A stretch of DNA of 64,000 bases, from the NCBI RefSeq assembly GCF_003625485.1, contig NZ_RAIR01000006.1, positions 62,001-126,000 of the forward strand. Reading direction: 5' to 3'. This DNA is from Butyrivibrio sp. CB08. Lineage in GTDB: Bacteria; Bacillota; Clostridia; Lachnospirales; Lachnospiraceae. Below are positions 53,470 to 62,544 of this stretch, in pieces. Position numbers and translations under genes: made by a program. Below the pieces are notes generated by a model. The model was given only the letters and a program-made list of their open reading frames with translations. It did not search any database and had not been told where the DNA came from. Position 1 is the first letter of the stretch, and each line of letters opens with the position of its first letter.

Positions 53470-53781
53470 TTAGTTATCCGTATTCTTGAAGATGATCTCT
53501 CCCGGATAAACCAGTCCCAGCTTTTCTTTCGCTGTGTCCTCTATGTATTTACGCGTCTCTGTGTACCTTTCGTACTCAGCTATCTCGTCGCTCCTTTGAG
53601 TCTCATACTCGATCTGCTCCTCAAGAGCCTGTTCCCTGGCCCGATACTCTCTTGCCTTTTGCATAAGGCCTATACTCTTGATGGATACTACAGTTACAAG
53701 TATAAGCACCACAATGCTGGCCCAGACAATACCTGCCCGGTTTTGGAAGCGACGCCTTTTATAACGTGCTCTGGTCGCCAT
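53470..53781 (-). CDS. divIC: Septum formation initiator (FtsB/DivIC family)
   Basis: Bitopic divisome protein of 103 residues with a basic cytoplasmic N-terminus (RARYKRRRFQNR), a membrane segment near 20-38, a coiled coil (about 40-75) and a short C-terminal extracytoplasmic tail (EKLGLVYPGEIIF). ATG at 53781 with GGGG upstream; an earlier GTG (53793) is weaker. Synteny with rqcP, tilS, hpt and ftsH supports DivIC rather than another FtsB copy. Confidence 0.9.
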   Translation of the reverse strand: MATRARYKRRRFQNRAGIVWASIVVLILVTVVSIKSIGLMQKAREYRAREQALEEQIEYETQRSDEIAEYERYTETRKYIEDTAKEKLGLVYPGEIIFKNTDN

Positions 53782-53847
53782 ATTATACCCCACTCACAAT
53801 CCTATATCTTCTAATTTCATTGTAATACAGTGATTTTGACGCGTCAA

Positions 53848-54087
53848 TCAGATGTACTTGTAGAGATTTGTTACATCTTCCTTGTGTATGGTCTCCTGAA
53901 CATCGAGAACTTCTACGGATACGTCCTTGTTTCCAAAGCCAATGGTTATCTTGTCTCCAACCTTGACCTCTGCTGAAGCCTTGGCTGGTTTGCCATTTAT
54001 CTGGACCCTTCCTGCGTCGCAGGCCTCATTGGCCACGGTCCTTCTCTTTATCAGTCTTGTTACTTTTAAATACTTATCCAGTCTCAT
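53848..54087 (-). CDS. rqcP: RqcP-like S4-domain RNA-binding protein
   Basis: 79-residue S4 domain (RLDKYLKVTRLIKRRTVANEACDAGRVQINGKPAK-type fold) of the HslR/RqcP group, which in Bacillus acts with RqcH in C-terminal tailing of stalled nascent chains. Start at ATG 54087 with AGGAG upstream; the frame also runs 14 codons further into the PEGA gene. Located ahead of the divIC-like gene as in other Firmicutes. Confidence 0.92.
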   Translation of the reverse strand: MRLDKYLKVTRLIKRRTVANEACDAGRVQINGKPAKASAEVKVGDKITIGFGNKDVSVEVLDVQETIHKEDVTNLYKYI

Positions 54088-54091
54088 TTGT

Positions 54092-55852
54092 TTAGTCTCC
54101 TGATGCGCTTGCTGTACTTGCAGCGTCACCAGCCTCTTCTTTCTTAGAATTGCCCTCTGTGCTCTCAGACCCTTCAGTGTGATTGGTGGAGCCTTCTGAG
54201 CTGTGATCTACGCTTGCATCCTCAGTGGGATCTTTTGAATCTTCAGTAGAAGCGTCCTCTGATGGCTCAGAATCACCACTTGGTGCTGAGATCTCTGCTG
54301 ATGAAGCATCAACTGCTGAGTCGTCTTCCGACGCAGTATCTCCTGTTGATGCGGAATCTGCCGCAGATGAATCGTCTGAACTTGCAGATGAAGCGGAGGA
54401 TGATGAAGAGCCGTCATCATCGTCAGTTTTATGCTTAACAAGATCAGGGAATGTATAGTTAAGGTCAACTTCGTCCTTATCTATGCTGATCCTGTAGCTC
54501 TTTGTTTCATAGCCTTCCTTTTTAAGGATAACTTCGTGTGTTCCAGAAATCTTGGTAACACTTGTAGGAATCATGCCAATATACGCGCCGTCAAAGTATA
54601 GCTCTGCGTCGTATGGCTTGTCAAAGTATATCTTGTAGCCCTCAATGACCTTGTTTCCAGGCTTCTCTGAAGCGGAGTTGTCGCTGATAGTAGCTGCTGT
54701 TGTGGCTGCTGATGCAGATGTCACTGATGAGCTGTTACTTGTGGTCTTGTCTTTGCTGCTCTTTGAAGAGCTGCTGTTTGAGTTGTCTGAGTCAGATTCG
54801 TACTCGGATGAGGAAGCCTCTGAAGAAGCGTCCTTATCTTTTTCCATCTCAATTGAGATCACTGACTTAGGGGTTCCGATCTTGAGATATTTATCCTGAG
54901 TCTTGTAGCCCTCTGCGATGATCTTGAGGTTATGATAGCCATATCTAATGGACTGTGGAGTTCCTGTAAGGACCTTCTCGCCATCAACAAACACTTCTGC
55001 AGTATCAGGGATGATCTCAAAAGTAACCAATCCCTCTTTGGGCTTAGTGATATTTACATTGCTGGTATCTACTACAGTCTCCTGATTCCTTGAAATGTTT
55101 ACCTCAGATGTATAGTTGGCTCCATTTCCAAGGATCTGAAGGGTGTAATCTCCCTCTGGTGCGCTAAGGAGCATATTGGGAGAAATCTTATAGATAACCT
55201 CGTTGTCCAGCTCAATCCATGAGCCCACAAGGCTGTGGTCCTCGACAGTATCTGAGGAAAGGCTCACATATCCGTGGCCGCTGGTAACTACAACGCTGTA
55301 AATGTCTTTTCCAATGCCGCTTACTGTGACTCTGTCAGTTGAAAGAACGTCCTCAGCAAGTGCTACAGTGCCATCTGCCATAACAAGAGTCTTGGGATCT
55401 ATCTTGTAGAGCTCGCCCTTGACCTTGGCTGTGCCATTGCCACGAACCAGCTCGTGTTCTCTTGTGTCCTCCACGATCCATGCCTCAGAAGAAACATTGA
55501 GAGAAGTGATGTGTTTGCTACTCTTTAAGAACTTCACATCAACTATCTGTCCCACCTCTAAAAGAGCTGCAGACAGCGCCGTACCTCTGATGTCGTAGAT
55601 CATACTGGTATTGTCGTAGGACAATGTGTAGTTTTTGCCTGTTTTATGGTTTCTGAATCTGATCTGCTTTTTTACTGTATCTATGTCCCTTATGGCTGCT
55701 GTGTCAAAAGAGTCATACTTGCCTATAAGGGATACGCTGACCTTGTCTGCTTTCTCAGCGGCCCTTGATATGCTCTGGGGCGAAGATATCAGCATTGCTG
55801 CCACAAGCATGGCAGAGAGCGTTATTCTCAAAACCTTTCTAGTTCTAAACAC
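54092..55852 (-). CDS. Exported PEGA-domain protein with Ser/Asp-rich tail
   Basis: 586-residue protein with a signal peptide (1-31, SISRA-A cleavage) and a beta-rich N-terminal region (about 35-240). Two PEGA-type repeats follow: about 262-335 (TFEIIPDTAEVFVDGEKVLTG) and about 420-485 (YDAELYFDGAYIGMIPTSV). The Ser/Asp/Glu low-complexity linker between them and a ~110-residue Ser/Ala/Asp/Glu tail look wall-spanning or surface disordered. PEGA domains are often S-layer or wall associated; the function is unknown. GTG at 55852 with GGAGG upstream, 12 bases after cca. Confidence 0.85.
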   Translation of the reverse strand: MFRTRKVLRITLSAMLVAAMLISSPQSISRAAEKADKVSVSLIGKYDSFDTAAIRDIDTVKKQIRFRNHKTGKNYTLSYDNTSMIYDIRGTALSAALLEVGQIVDVKFLKSSKHITSLNVSSEAWIVEDTREHELVRGNGTAKVKGELYKIDPKTLVMADGTVALAEDVLSTDRVTVSGIGKDIYSVVVTSGHGYVSLSSDTVEDHSLVGSWIELDNEVIYKISPNMLLSAPEGDYTLQILGNGANYTSEVNISRNQETVVDTSNVNITKPKEGLVTFEIIPDTAEVFVDGEKVLTGTPQSIRYGYHNLKIIAEGYKTQDKYLKIGTPKSVISIEMEKDKDASSEASSSEYESDSDNSNSSSSKSSKDKTTSNSSSVTSASAATTAATISDNSASEKPGNKVIEGYKIYFDKPYDAELYFDGAYIGMIPTSVTKISGTHEVILKKEGYETKSYRISIDKDEVDLNYTFPDLVKHKTDDDDGSSSSSASSASSDDSSAADSASTGDTASEDDSAVDASSAEISAPSGDSEPSEDASTEDSKDPTEDASVDHSSEGSTNHTEGSESTEGNSKKEEAGDAASTASASGD

Positions 55853-55864
55853 CGTTTCCTCCAG

Positions 55865-57214
55865 TCAAGTCAGGTCCTTCATGTACTTAGTTCTTAGGCG
55901 CTCCGGCTCTAGCAAATAGTCTTTGGTATTTCTTGATGGGTCCTCTAAAACATCCATAAGCATGGCATTTAATATATCGCCCATCTGTTTGGAGGGCTTA
56001 ACCCCCATTGATATAAGATCTTTTCCGTTAACTGCAAGGCTCTTTAGACTCACGCAGTCCTTACTGTCTAAGATCTGCTGATACACTGCTTTTGTTTCTT
56101 CGATGAGGGCGAGCTTCTCTTTCCTCATATAGTCGCTCTGGGCCATGGTATCTGCATATCTTATCTCAAACAAAAGAGGGAAATCCTGCTCCCCCACTCT
56201 GTTTATTGTCCGCCTTATTACCGGGGCTTCTGCAGGATACCTGTAATCGTGGTATCTTATGAGGTTGCACACCCTGTCCATGGTGTCTCTGTCGAACTTA
56301 AGGCGCTTCATGATCTCTTTTGCCATGTCTCGTCCAAGCTCTTCGTGGCCCTTGAAGTGGGCAACGCCCTCCTCATCTATCTTCATTGTAGCAGGTTTTC
56401 CAAAGTCATGCATCAGCATAGTAAGCCGCAAAAGCTTGTCGTTTCTGACGTTCTGCATAGCCACTATGGTGTGATCCCCCACGTTGTACATGTGGTGGAT
56501 GTTTTGCTGCTGCGTCTCCATGCACCTGTCGAACTCTGGCAGGACAACTGCAGTGATACCAAGCTCATAGGCCAGCTTAAGTTTCTCCGGATGGTCCGAT
56601 ACAAGGAGCTTTATAAGCTCTGTCTGGATCCTCTCTGCGCTTATCTTTGTAAGGGTAGGCGCAAGCTCTTTTATGGCTTCAACTGTCTTTTCTTCTATGT
56701 CGTAGTCCAGCTGAGCCGCAAAACGAACAGCTCTCATGATACGAAGAGCGTCCTCTGAAAATCTTTCCTTTGGGTCTCCAACACAGCGTATTGTGTGGCT
56801 ACCCAGGTCTTCTATTCCTCCAAACTTGTCAACCAGGCCCTCTTTATCATTGTAGGCCATGGCATTTATGGTAAAATCCCGTCGCCTCATGTCCTCCACA
56901 AGGTCTCTGGTAAAAGTAACTTCGCTGGGATGGCGGCTGTCCTCGTACTTGCCATCTATCCTGTAGGTTGTAACTTCGTATCCCTCTTTTCCCGCCATTA
57001 TCGTGACGGTTCCGTGCTCTATTCCAGTATCTATGGTTCTTCTAAACAGTTGTTTTACTTGCATTGGAAGGGCGTTGGTAGTAATATCCCAATCCGAAGG
57101 CTCTTTTCCCAGGATCGCATCTCTAACACAACCACCAACGATATAGGCTTCATACCCCGCCTCGTGCAGGGTATTCAGTATCATCTTCGCGTTCTTTGGC
57201 ATTTCTATCTTCAT
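55865..57214 (-). CDS. cca: CCA-adding tRNA nucleotidyltransferase
   Basis: Adds the CCA 3' end to tRNAs. The 449-residue class II enzyme has GGCVRDAILG at 27-36, the catalytic Asp pair in DWDITT (41-46), RRDFTINAMAYN, and a C-terminal HD domain (MHDFGKP, RYHDYRYP). The three tRNA genes in this window lack encoded CCA, consistent with dependence on it. First gene of the cca-PEGA-rqcP-divIC run. Confidence 0.96.
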   Translation of the reverse strand: MKIEMPKNAKMILNTLHEAGYEAYIVGGCVRDAILGKEPSDWDITTNALPMQVKQLFRRTIDTGIEHGTVTIMAGKEGYEVTTYRIDGKYEDSRHPSEVTFTRDLVEDMRRRDFTINAMAYNDKEGLVDKFGGIEDLGSHTIRCVGDPKERFSEDALRIMRAVRFAAQLDYDIEEKTVEAIKELAPTLTKISAERIQTELIKLLVSDHPEKLKLAYELGITAVVLPEFDRCMETQQQNIHHMYNVGDHTIVAMQNVRNDKLLRLTMLMHDFGKPATMKIDEEGVAHFKGHEELGRDMAKEIMKRLKFDRDTMDRVCNLIRYHDYRYPAEAPVIRRTINRVGEQDFPLLFEIRYADTMAQSDYMRKEKLALIEETKAVYQQILDSKDCVSLKSLAVNGKDLISMGVKPSKQMGDILNAMLMDVLEDPSRNTKDYLLEPERLRTKYMKDLT

Positions 57215-57314
57215 ACCTTCATAATAGCCTAAAGACCTACATTTGTGAATAATTCACTAGGAATTTTATCGTTATGATATTATACTTAATATATGTAATC
57301 ATGAGGAATAATGT

Positions 57315-59036
57315 ATGAAATTATGGAACTATCGACGCTTTGACAAACTGATCCCAGCAGTTATCCTTGTTGTGATCATTGCCATTGCCATCATAACTTC
57401 TAATAAATTCTTTATAAACACCAATTCCCGTTACGCTCTTGACGATGGCTGGACCATCACCTACAAGGGCGACAAGCTTGATTCTACAAGTCTGTCCAAT
57501 TCTGGTGTCGGTGTTATCAATAACGGCGAGATCGTAACTATTTCCGGTACACTTCCAGACATTGGTATTGATAATCCCTGTGGTTCTATGTACACTATCC
57601 ACGCTATTATCGACGTTTATCTTGACGGAAAGATGATCTACACATACGGCAGAGAGTTTGCCGAGAAGAATAAGTCTGTCCCAAAGCACGTCAACACCTT
57701 CTCTCTTGGAAGTGACTATGCAGGGAAAAAGCTGCTGATCATCCTTACCGGTTCCAGGGTTCACTCATTTGCGGGTCTTACCCCGGTGACAATAGGTGAT
57801 AAAAACGCGCTCTTTGTGGAGCGTCTTATCTCTATGAGACGTGACATCGCTATTGGTGCATTCCTTATTGTGCTTGGCGTTATCCTGATGATCCTGTCAC
57901 CATACATGGTTATCTATCACAATAATGATTTCCGTTTGTTCTTTAGCGGATTCATCTCCCTGATGCTGGGTCTGTACACCTATGCCTTCTATGGGATAAT
58001 CGACCTTATCACCAACAACTCCAATCTGAATATGATCACGGAGTACTCATCTCTTTACAACATCCCGACTGCAATAATCGGATACTTCATGTCTGTCTAT
58101 AAGGGAAGGCTAAAAAAGGCGTTCCAGTTCCTCTACGTCTTTAATATCCTTGTCTTTGCCGGTGTGTTCTGCTTCTGCGTATTTGGCCCGGGAAGGATTT
58201 ACGAGTGTACACCCCTGCTTCACTCCATGACTGTTTCTGAGGGTGCTTTTGCAGTTGCAATGATAATCAGATCCTTTGTAAGTACCTATAAGAACAAGAA
58301 AAAGAGACTTGTCTCTTCCGACAATGTATTCTCCCTTGGACTTCTCATTCTAATGATGTTGTCCATAGTTGATATATTTAATTACAACTTCAAAAATATG
58401 TCCTCTGATGCCAGTGAATCCGTAACTTCCATCAACGGATTCCTCTTTGGATCACTTATCTTTGTGTCAGGTCTTCTGGTAAGTTACATGCTGTATGTGA
58501 TCTACAATTCTGACCTCGATTCAATGCAGAACAAGATCTCATCCCTGGCTTATACAGATCCTCTTACAGGCCTTGCAAACAGAGCAAGATGTGAGCAGGT
58601 TATGGATATGCTTACTTCGGAGCACGCATCCTATACTATAATCAGCCTTGACCTCAATAAGCTCAAAGAAGTCAACGACAATCTTGGACACCACGAGGGA
58701 GACAGACTGATAGCAGGCTTTGCTACTATTCTTTCGGATTCGTTCTGGGATGCAAACCTGGTTGGCAGAATGGGCGGCGATGAGTTCATTGTTGTTCTTA
58801 CTGAGGACAGAGCTCTTAACTGCACCAGAAGGATCCACAACCTCTATTCTATGATCAATGACTGGAACCGTAAGGAACAGCGATTCCAATATAGCGCTTC
58901 CTACGGTTATGCATACAGCTATGAAGTTCCATCAGGCTCAGCTCAGGAAGTATATATGCTGGCTGATAACCGCATGTACGAGATGAAGCGAGAGCACCAG
59001 AATTCCGGTTCGAAAGGGGGTGTAGTTCATGCGTAA
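57315..59036 (+). CDS. Membrane GGDEF-domain diguanylate cyclase, copy A
   Basis: 573-residue membrane protein. One N-terminal membrane segment (12-30) precedes an extracytoplasmic beta domain (about 35-175, 7TMR-DISM-like), then about six or seven more membrane segments (about 180-400). A C-terminal GGDEF domain (about 415-565) has an intact GGDEF near residue 486. The inhibitory RxxD site is absent, so feedback inhibition by c-di-GMP is unlikely. No EAL domain. ATG at 57315 with GAGGAAT upstream; the downstream paralogue overlaps it by 8 bases. Confidence 0.92.
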   Translation: MKLWNYRRFDKLIPAVILVVIIAIAIITSNKFFINTNSRYALDDGWTITYKGDKLDSTSLSNSGVGVINNGEIVTISGTLPDIGIDNPCGSMYTIHAIIDVYLDGKMIYTYGREFAEKNKSVPKHVNTFSLGSDYAGKKLLIILTGSRVHSFAGLTPVTIGDKNALFVERLISMRRDIAIGAFLIVLGVILMILSPYMVIYHNNDFRLFFSGFISLMLGLYTYAFYGIIDLITNNSNLNMITEYSSLYNIPTAIIGYFMSVYKGRLKKAFQFLYVFNILVFAGVFCFCVFGPGRIYECTPLLHSMTVSEGAFAVAMIIRSFVSTYKNKKKRLVSSDNVFSLGLLILMMLSIVDIFNYNFKNMSSDASESVTSINGFLFGSLIFVSGLLVSYMLYVIYNSDLDSMQNKISSLAYTDPLTGLANRARCEQVMDMLTSEHASYTIISLDLNKLKEVNDNLGHHEGDRLIAGFATILSDSFWDANLVGRMGGDEFIVVLTEDRALNCTRRIHNLYSMINDWNRKEQRFQYSASYGYAYSYEVPSGSAQEVYMLADNRMYEMKREHQNSGSKGGVVHA

Positions 59037-60711
59037 AACCCTTTCCCTTATTTTCTTCTCGGCAATGATGATTCTGGTATTTTTGTATGGAAGCCATGTT
59101 TTCTTTTCCTTCACACCAGAGCACATGCTCTACAAACTTGAACGTGGCTGGACTGTTTCTTACCACAACCAGCAATACTTAAACACCAATCTGGAAAAGC
59201 TGGGAGATGAGCTTGAGACCAAATTTGCCAAGGGCGACACCATTGTCCTTCATTACTCAAAGCCCCTTATGGATCTCAATGTTGATACTCCTTATCTGTT
59301 CTTCAAAACTTCTTTCTGTTCATACGAAGTTTACCTTGATGGAGAACTGATAGCAGAGCAATATACTGATATTGCCAAGAACCATTTCGTTGGTATCAGC
59401 TATTATGGCGTTGCTCTTCCTACTGATTACGCTGGAAAAAAGCTGTCTATCGTACTTACTGTTATTGAGAACGAGACCAACGGTAATCTGATCAATCCTG
59501 TGATCGGAGACTACGATGATATATACAGAGACCTTCTCCACACAGCAATATTCCCATTCTTTACAGGATGCTTTTTGCTGATCTTTGGAATGGTGTTCTT
59601 TGTACTATCCCTGATCTTCTACATGGGATCTCCTGGTGTTGCAAATCAGCTGTTTTGCTCCGTTCTTACAGTTATTTTGGGCGCCTGGATCCTTACAGCC
59701 TTTGATATAGTGGATCTTGTGATATCTTCAACGCTGTCAACGACTATAGAGTATGCTTCCACATATCTTATTGCACCTTGCATATACCTTATTATCTATG
59801 ACCTTCACAAGAGGCAGAATAATAAGATACTTATCATCATGGGATTTGCGACCCTGGGCTTCTCAATACTGTTTATGGCCCTGCATTTCTCAAACATAGT
59901 CCACTTCAATCACTTTGAGGGACCATATTACCTGATCTCTTCAGTTGGTTTTATCCTTCTTTTAACCTATGGATATATAGATCTGAAGAGCAAGTCCAAA
60001 AACTCCTCGCTGATTGTAACAATGGTTGGCCTGACACTTCTTTCTTTGTCACTGCTGGTTTATTCCGTTATTTCAATCCTTGGAAAAGTCGCTGATTACA
60101 GGCAGAGCCCTATACTCACCGTACTTATACCCACAGGAGCCCTGCTCTTTGTGATAATGCAGCTTCTTAACTACTTTATTTTCATGACTCACTCTTTTGC
60201 CAGAAAGAAAGAATACGCTGCACTTACCAAGATTGCTTACATCGATAACCTTACTGGTCTTCCAAACAGAGTAAGCTTCGATGAGAAGATGGTCGAGTTT
60301 GACAAATCAGAAGATGACTTCTGCCTCCTTAGCCTTGACCTTAACGGATTGAAGTCGGTAAATGACAACTCAGGACACCCTGCTGGAGACAGACTTCTTC
60401 GTTCCTTTGCCCATGCTCTTGCAGAGATTTTCGATAATATCGGAACCTGCGCAAGGATCGGCGGCGATGAGTTTGTTGTACTGATAAAGGATATCGATTC
60501 CTTTACCCTTGATGGTCTTTTAAACAAACTGGACACTGAGCTTGTTGCCCTGGATAAACTGGACACAGAGATCAATCACAGCGTTTCGTATGGATACGCC
60601 TTCAGACATGAGACGGAAGAAAAAGACACCCATACAGTGCTGATGCTGGCGGATAAGAGAATGTACAGTTATAAGAAACAGCACTACGCGCATATGATGA
60701 CAAGAAGATAA
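59029..60711 (+). CDS. Membrane GGDEF-domain diguanylate cyclase, copy B
   Basis: 560-residue paralogue of the preceding gene with the same order: N-terminal membrane segment, extracytoplasmic beta domain (TYLF and YLDGELIAEQY segments match the neighbour), six or seven membrane segments, and a GGDEF domain with GGDEF near residue 477. It also lacks RxxD. It overlaps the upstream gene by eight bases (ATG at 59029) with AAAGGGGG upstream, so translation is coupled and the two may form heteromers. Probably signals through c-di-GMP to surface or motility functions. Confidence 0.92.
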   Translation: MRKTLSLIFFSAMMILVFLYGSHVFFSFTPEHMLYKLERGWTVSYHNQQYLNTNLEKLGDELETKFAKGDTIVLHYSKPLMDLNVDTPYLFFKTSFCSYEVYLDGELIAEQYTDIAKNHFVGISYYGVALPTDYAGKKLSIVLTVIENETNGNLINPVIGDYDDIYRDLLHTAIFPFFTGCFLLIFGMVFFVLSLIFYMGSPGVANQLFCSVLTVILGAWILTAFDIVDLVISSTLSTTIEYASTYLIAPCIYLIIYDLHKRQNNKILIIMGFATLGFSILFMALHFSNIVHFNHFEGPYYLISSVGFILLLTYGYIDLKSKSKNSSLIVTMVGLTLLSLSLLVYSVISILGKVADYRQSPILTVLIPTGALLFVIMQLLNYFIFMTHSFARKKEYAALTKIAYIDNLTGLPNRVSFDEKMVEFDKSEDDFCLLSLDLNGLKSVNDNSGHPAGDRLLRSFAHALAEIFDNIGTCARIGGDEFVVLIKDIDSFTLDGLLNKLDTELVALDKLDTEINHSVSYGYAFRHETEEKDTHTVLMLADKRMYSYKKQHYAHMMTRR

Positions 60712-60713
60712 AA

Positions 60714-60747
60714 AATAAGACCTGAGCCGTAAAAAGCTCAGGTCTTT
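60714..60747. terminator. Bidirectional terminator between copy B GGDEF gene and proS
   Basis: AGACCTGAGC pairs with GCTCAGGTCT over an 8-base loop with A/T runs on both sides. Confidence 0.9.
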
Positions 60748-60763
60748 TATTATGCATTAGATA

Positions 60764-62197
60764 TTAGTATGCTCTTCCCCAGTAAACCATCTTGGTTGCT
60801 GGCTTTCCACATACAACGCAGGTATCTGAAAGATTTTCCTGCTCGAATGGGATACATCTGCTGGTTACGTTGTAATCTTCCTTGATCTTGTCTTCACATT
60901 CCTGACATCCGCACCACATTGCCTTTACAAAGCCCTTGGTCTGCTCAAAAGCCTTAGCAAACTCATCCTTGTTGTGAGCTGCAAATGTGTGCTCATCAAG
61001 GTGTTTCTTGGCTCTTTCGAACATCTCCTTCTGGATTGTATCAAGAAGCTCGCCAACCTTGGCTGATACTTCTGCGATTGGGCAAGTGATCTTTTCTCTT
61101 GTGTCTCTTCTTACAAGTACGCACATTCCAGCCTCAAGATCCTTAGGTCCGATCTCAACGCGGACAGGAATACCTCTCATCTCCTGCTCAGCGAACTTAA
61201 ATCCTGGAGTTCTGTCTGTATCATCTGTCTTAACTCTGTAATCTGAAAGGCTCTTTTCAATGCCATAAGCTGCATCGAGGACGCCCTCTTTCTTCTGCTG
61301 AATAGGAATAACAACAACCTGTACAGGTGCGATCTTAGGAGGAACAACAAGTCCTGAGTTGTCGCCGTGTACCATGATCATAGCGCCGATGGTACGTGTT
61401 GTAAGTCCCCATGAAGTCTGGCATACATAGTGGAGCTGGTTGTCCTTGCCTGCGTACTGGATTCCGAAAGCCTTGGCAAAGCCATCACCGAAGTTGTGGC
61501 TTGTTGCACTCTGAAGAGCTCTTCCGTCATGCATAAGAGCCTCAACTGTGTAAGTAGCCTCAGCGCCTGCGAACTTCTCCTTGTTAGTCTTCTGTCCCTT
61601 GATAACAGGGATAGCCATGTCGTTCTCAAGGAAGTCAGCATAGACGTTAAGCATCTGCTGTGTGCGCTCCTCAGCCTCTTCCATTGTTGCATGAGCTGTA
61701 TGGCCTTCCTGCCAGAGGAACTCTCTGCTCCTTAAGAAAGGTCTTGTCTCTTTTTCCCATCTGACTACGCTGCACCACTGGTTAAGAACCTGTGGAAGGT
61801 CTTTGTAGGAGTGAATCTCTCCCTTATAGTAATCACAGAAAAGTGTCTCTGATGTAGGACGTACACAGTATCTCTCTGTAAGTGGCTCAAGTCCGCCGTG
61901 AGTTACCCATGCTACCTCAGGTGCAAATCCCTCTACGTGATCCTTCTCCTTCTGAAGAAGTGACTCAGGGATGAACATTGGAAGGTATGCGTTCTGTACG
62001 CCAGTAGCCTTGAATCTTGCGTCAAGATGCTTCTGTATAAGCTCCCAGATTGCGTATCCTGCAGGCTTGATAACCATGCAGCCCTTGATGTTTGAGTAGC
62101 TTACAAGGTCAGCCTTGATACATACGTCAGTGTACCATTGTGTGAAATCCTCATCCATGGATGTGATCTCTGCAACTAATTTCTTGTTGTCTGCCAT
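60764..62197 (-). CDS. proS: Prolyl-tRNA synthetase, archaeal/eukaryotic type
   Basis: Charges tRNA-Pro. The 477-residue class II enzyme has [19 protein letters not shown] (motif 2 region), [31 protein letters not shown], and a C-terminal zinc domain ([14 protein letters not shown]) ending in WGRAY. This is the archaeal/eukaryotic-like ProRS class, without the ~180-residue bacterial editing insertion. RBS GAGGAG. Preceded by a Pro-specific T-box (62252-62452). Confidence 0.96.
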   Translation of the reverse strand: MADNKKLVAEITSMDEDFTQWYTDVCIKADLVSYSNIKGCMVIKPAGYAIWELIQKHLDARFKATGVQNAYLPMFIPESLLQKEKDHVEGFAPEVAWVTHGGLEPLTERYCVRPTSETLFCDYYKGEIHSYKDLPQVLNQWCSVVRWEKETRPFLRSREFLWQEGHTAHATMEEAEERTQQMLNVYADFLENDMAIPVIKGQKTNKEKFAGAEATYTVEALMHDGRALQSATSHNFGDGFAKAFGIQYAGKDNQLHYVCQTSWGLTTRTIGAMIMVHGDNSGLVVPPKIAPVQVVVIPIQQKKEGVLDAAYGIEKSLSDYRVKTDDTDRTPGFKFAEQEMRGIPVRVEIGPKDLEAGMCVLVRRDTREKITCPIAEVSAKVGELLDTIQKEMFERAKKHLDEHTFAAHNKDEFAKAFEQTKGFVKAMWCGCQECEDKIKEDYNVTSRCIPFEQENLSDTCVVCGKPATKMVYWGRAY

Positions 62198-62251
62198 TTC
62201 TTTCTCCTCTTTTCTTTTTATGAAGTAGTGGATACGAGGTTTTAGAAATTA

Positions 62252-62452
62252 AAAAGAGCCTTCGCATCCCTAATAACAGGGACCGAAAGCTCGGCGGTAC
62301 CACCCTATTTAAACCTGCAAAAGCAGATTTCACTTCATTTCACCCTTAACGCGGGAAACGCTGTACTTATGCGTTAGCTTTCATACAGGACTCCAAGGCA
62401 GGTTCGCTGATTTTCCGTAAGAGCCTCGCACCAATGGCTCTCTCTCTGAAAC
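62252..62452 (-). promoter_or_regulatory. T-box riboswitch, proline-specific (proS leader)
   Basis: Reading leftward: Stem I with CAGAGAGAGAGCC...GGTGCGAGGCTC, then GCGAA-CCT-GCCTTGGAG with specifier CCT (62402-62400, Pro). The T-box sequence GGGTGGTACCGC lies at about 62293-62305. A terminator hairpin GAGC...GCTC runs to TTTTT at 62252-62293. The specifier matches the downstream proS, and tRNA-Pro(CGG) in this window could bind less well than the CCU-reading tRNA. Confidence 0.95.
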
Positions 62453-62502
62453 GTGATTACAGTTACTATTCCTCTTCAACGTCTTTGATTATATTAAAGT
62501 TG

Positions 62503-62531
62503 ATTTTAGTTATATTTACTTTTCTTGTCAA
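62503..62531 (-). promoter_or_regulatory. Promoter of the proS T-box transcript
   Basis: -35 TTGACA (62526-62531), 17-base spacer, -10 TAAAAT (62503-62508), directly ahead of the T-box leader and just beyond the stop of the sugar kinase gene. Confidence 0.85.
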
Positions 62532-62544
62532 TAACTATTACAAT

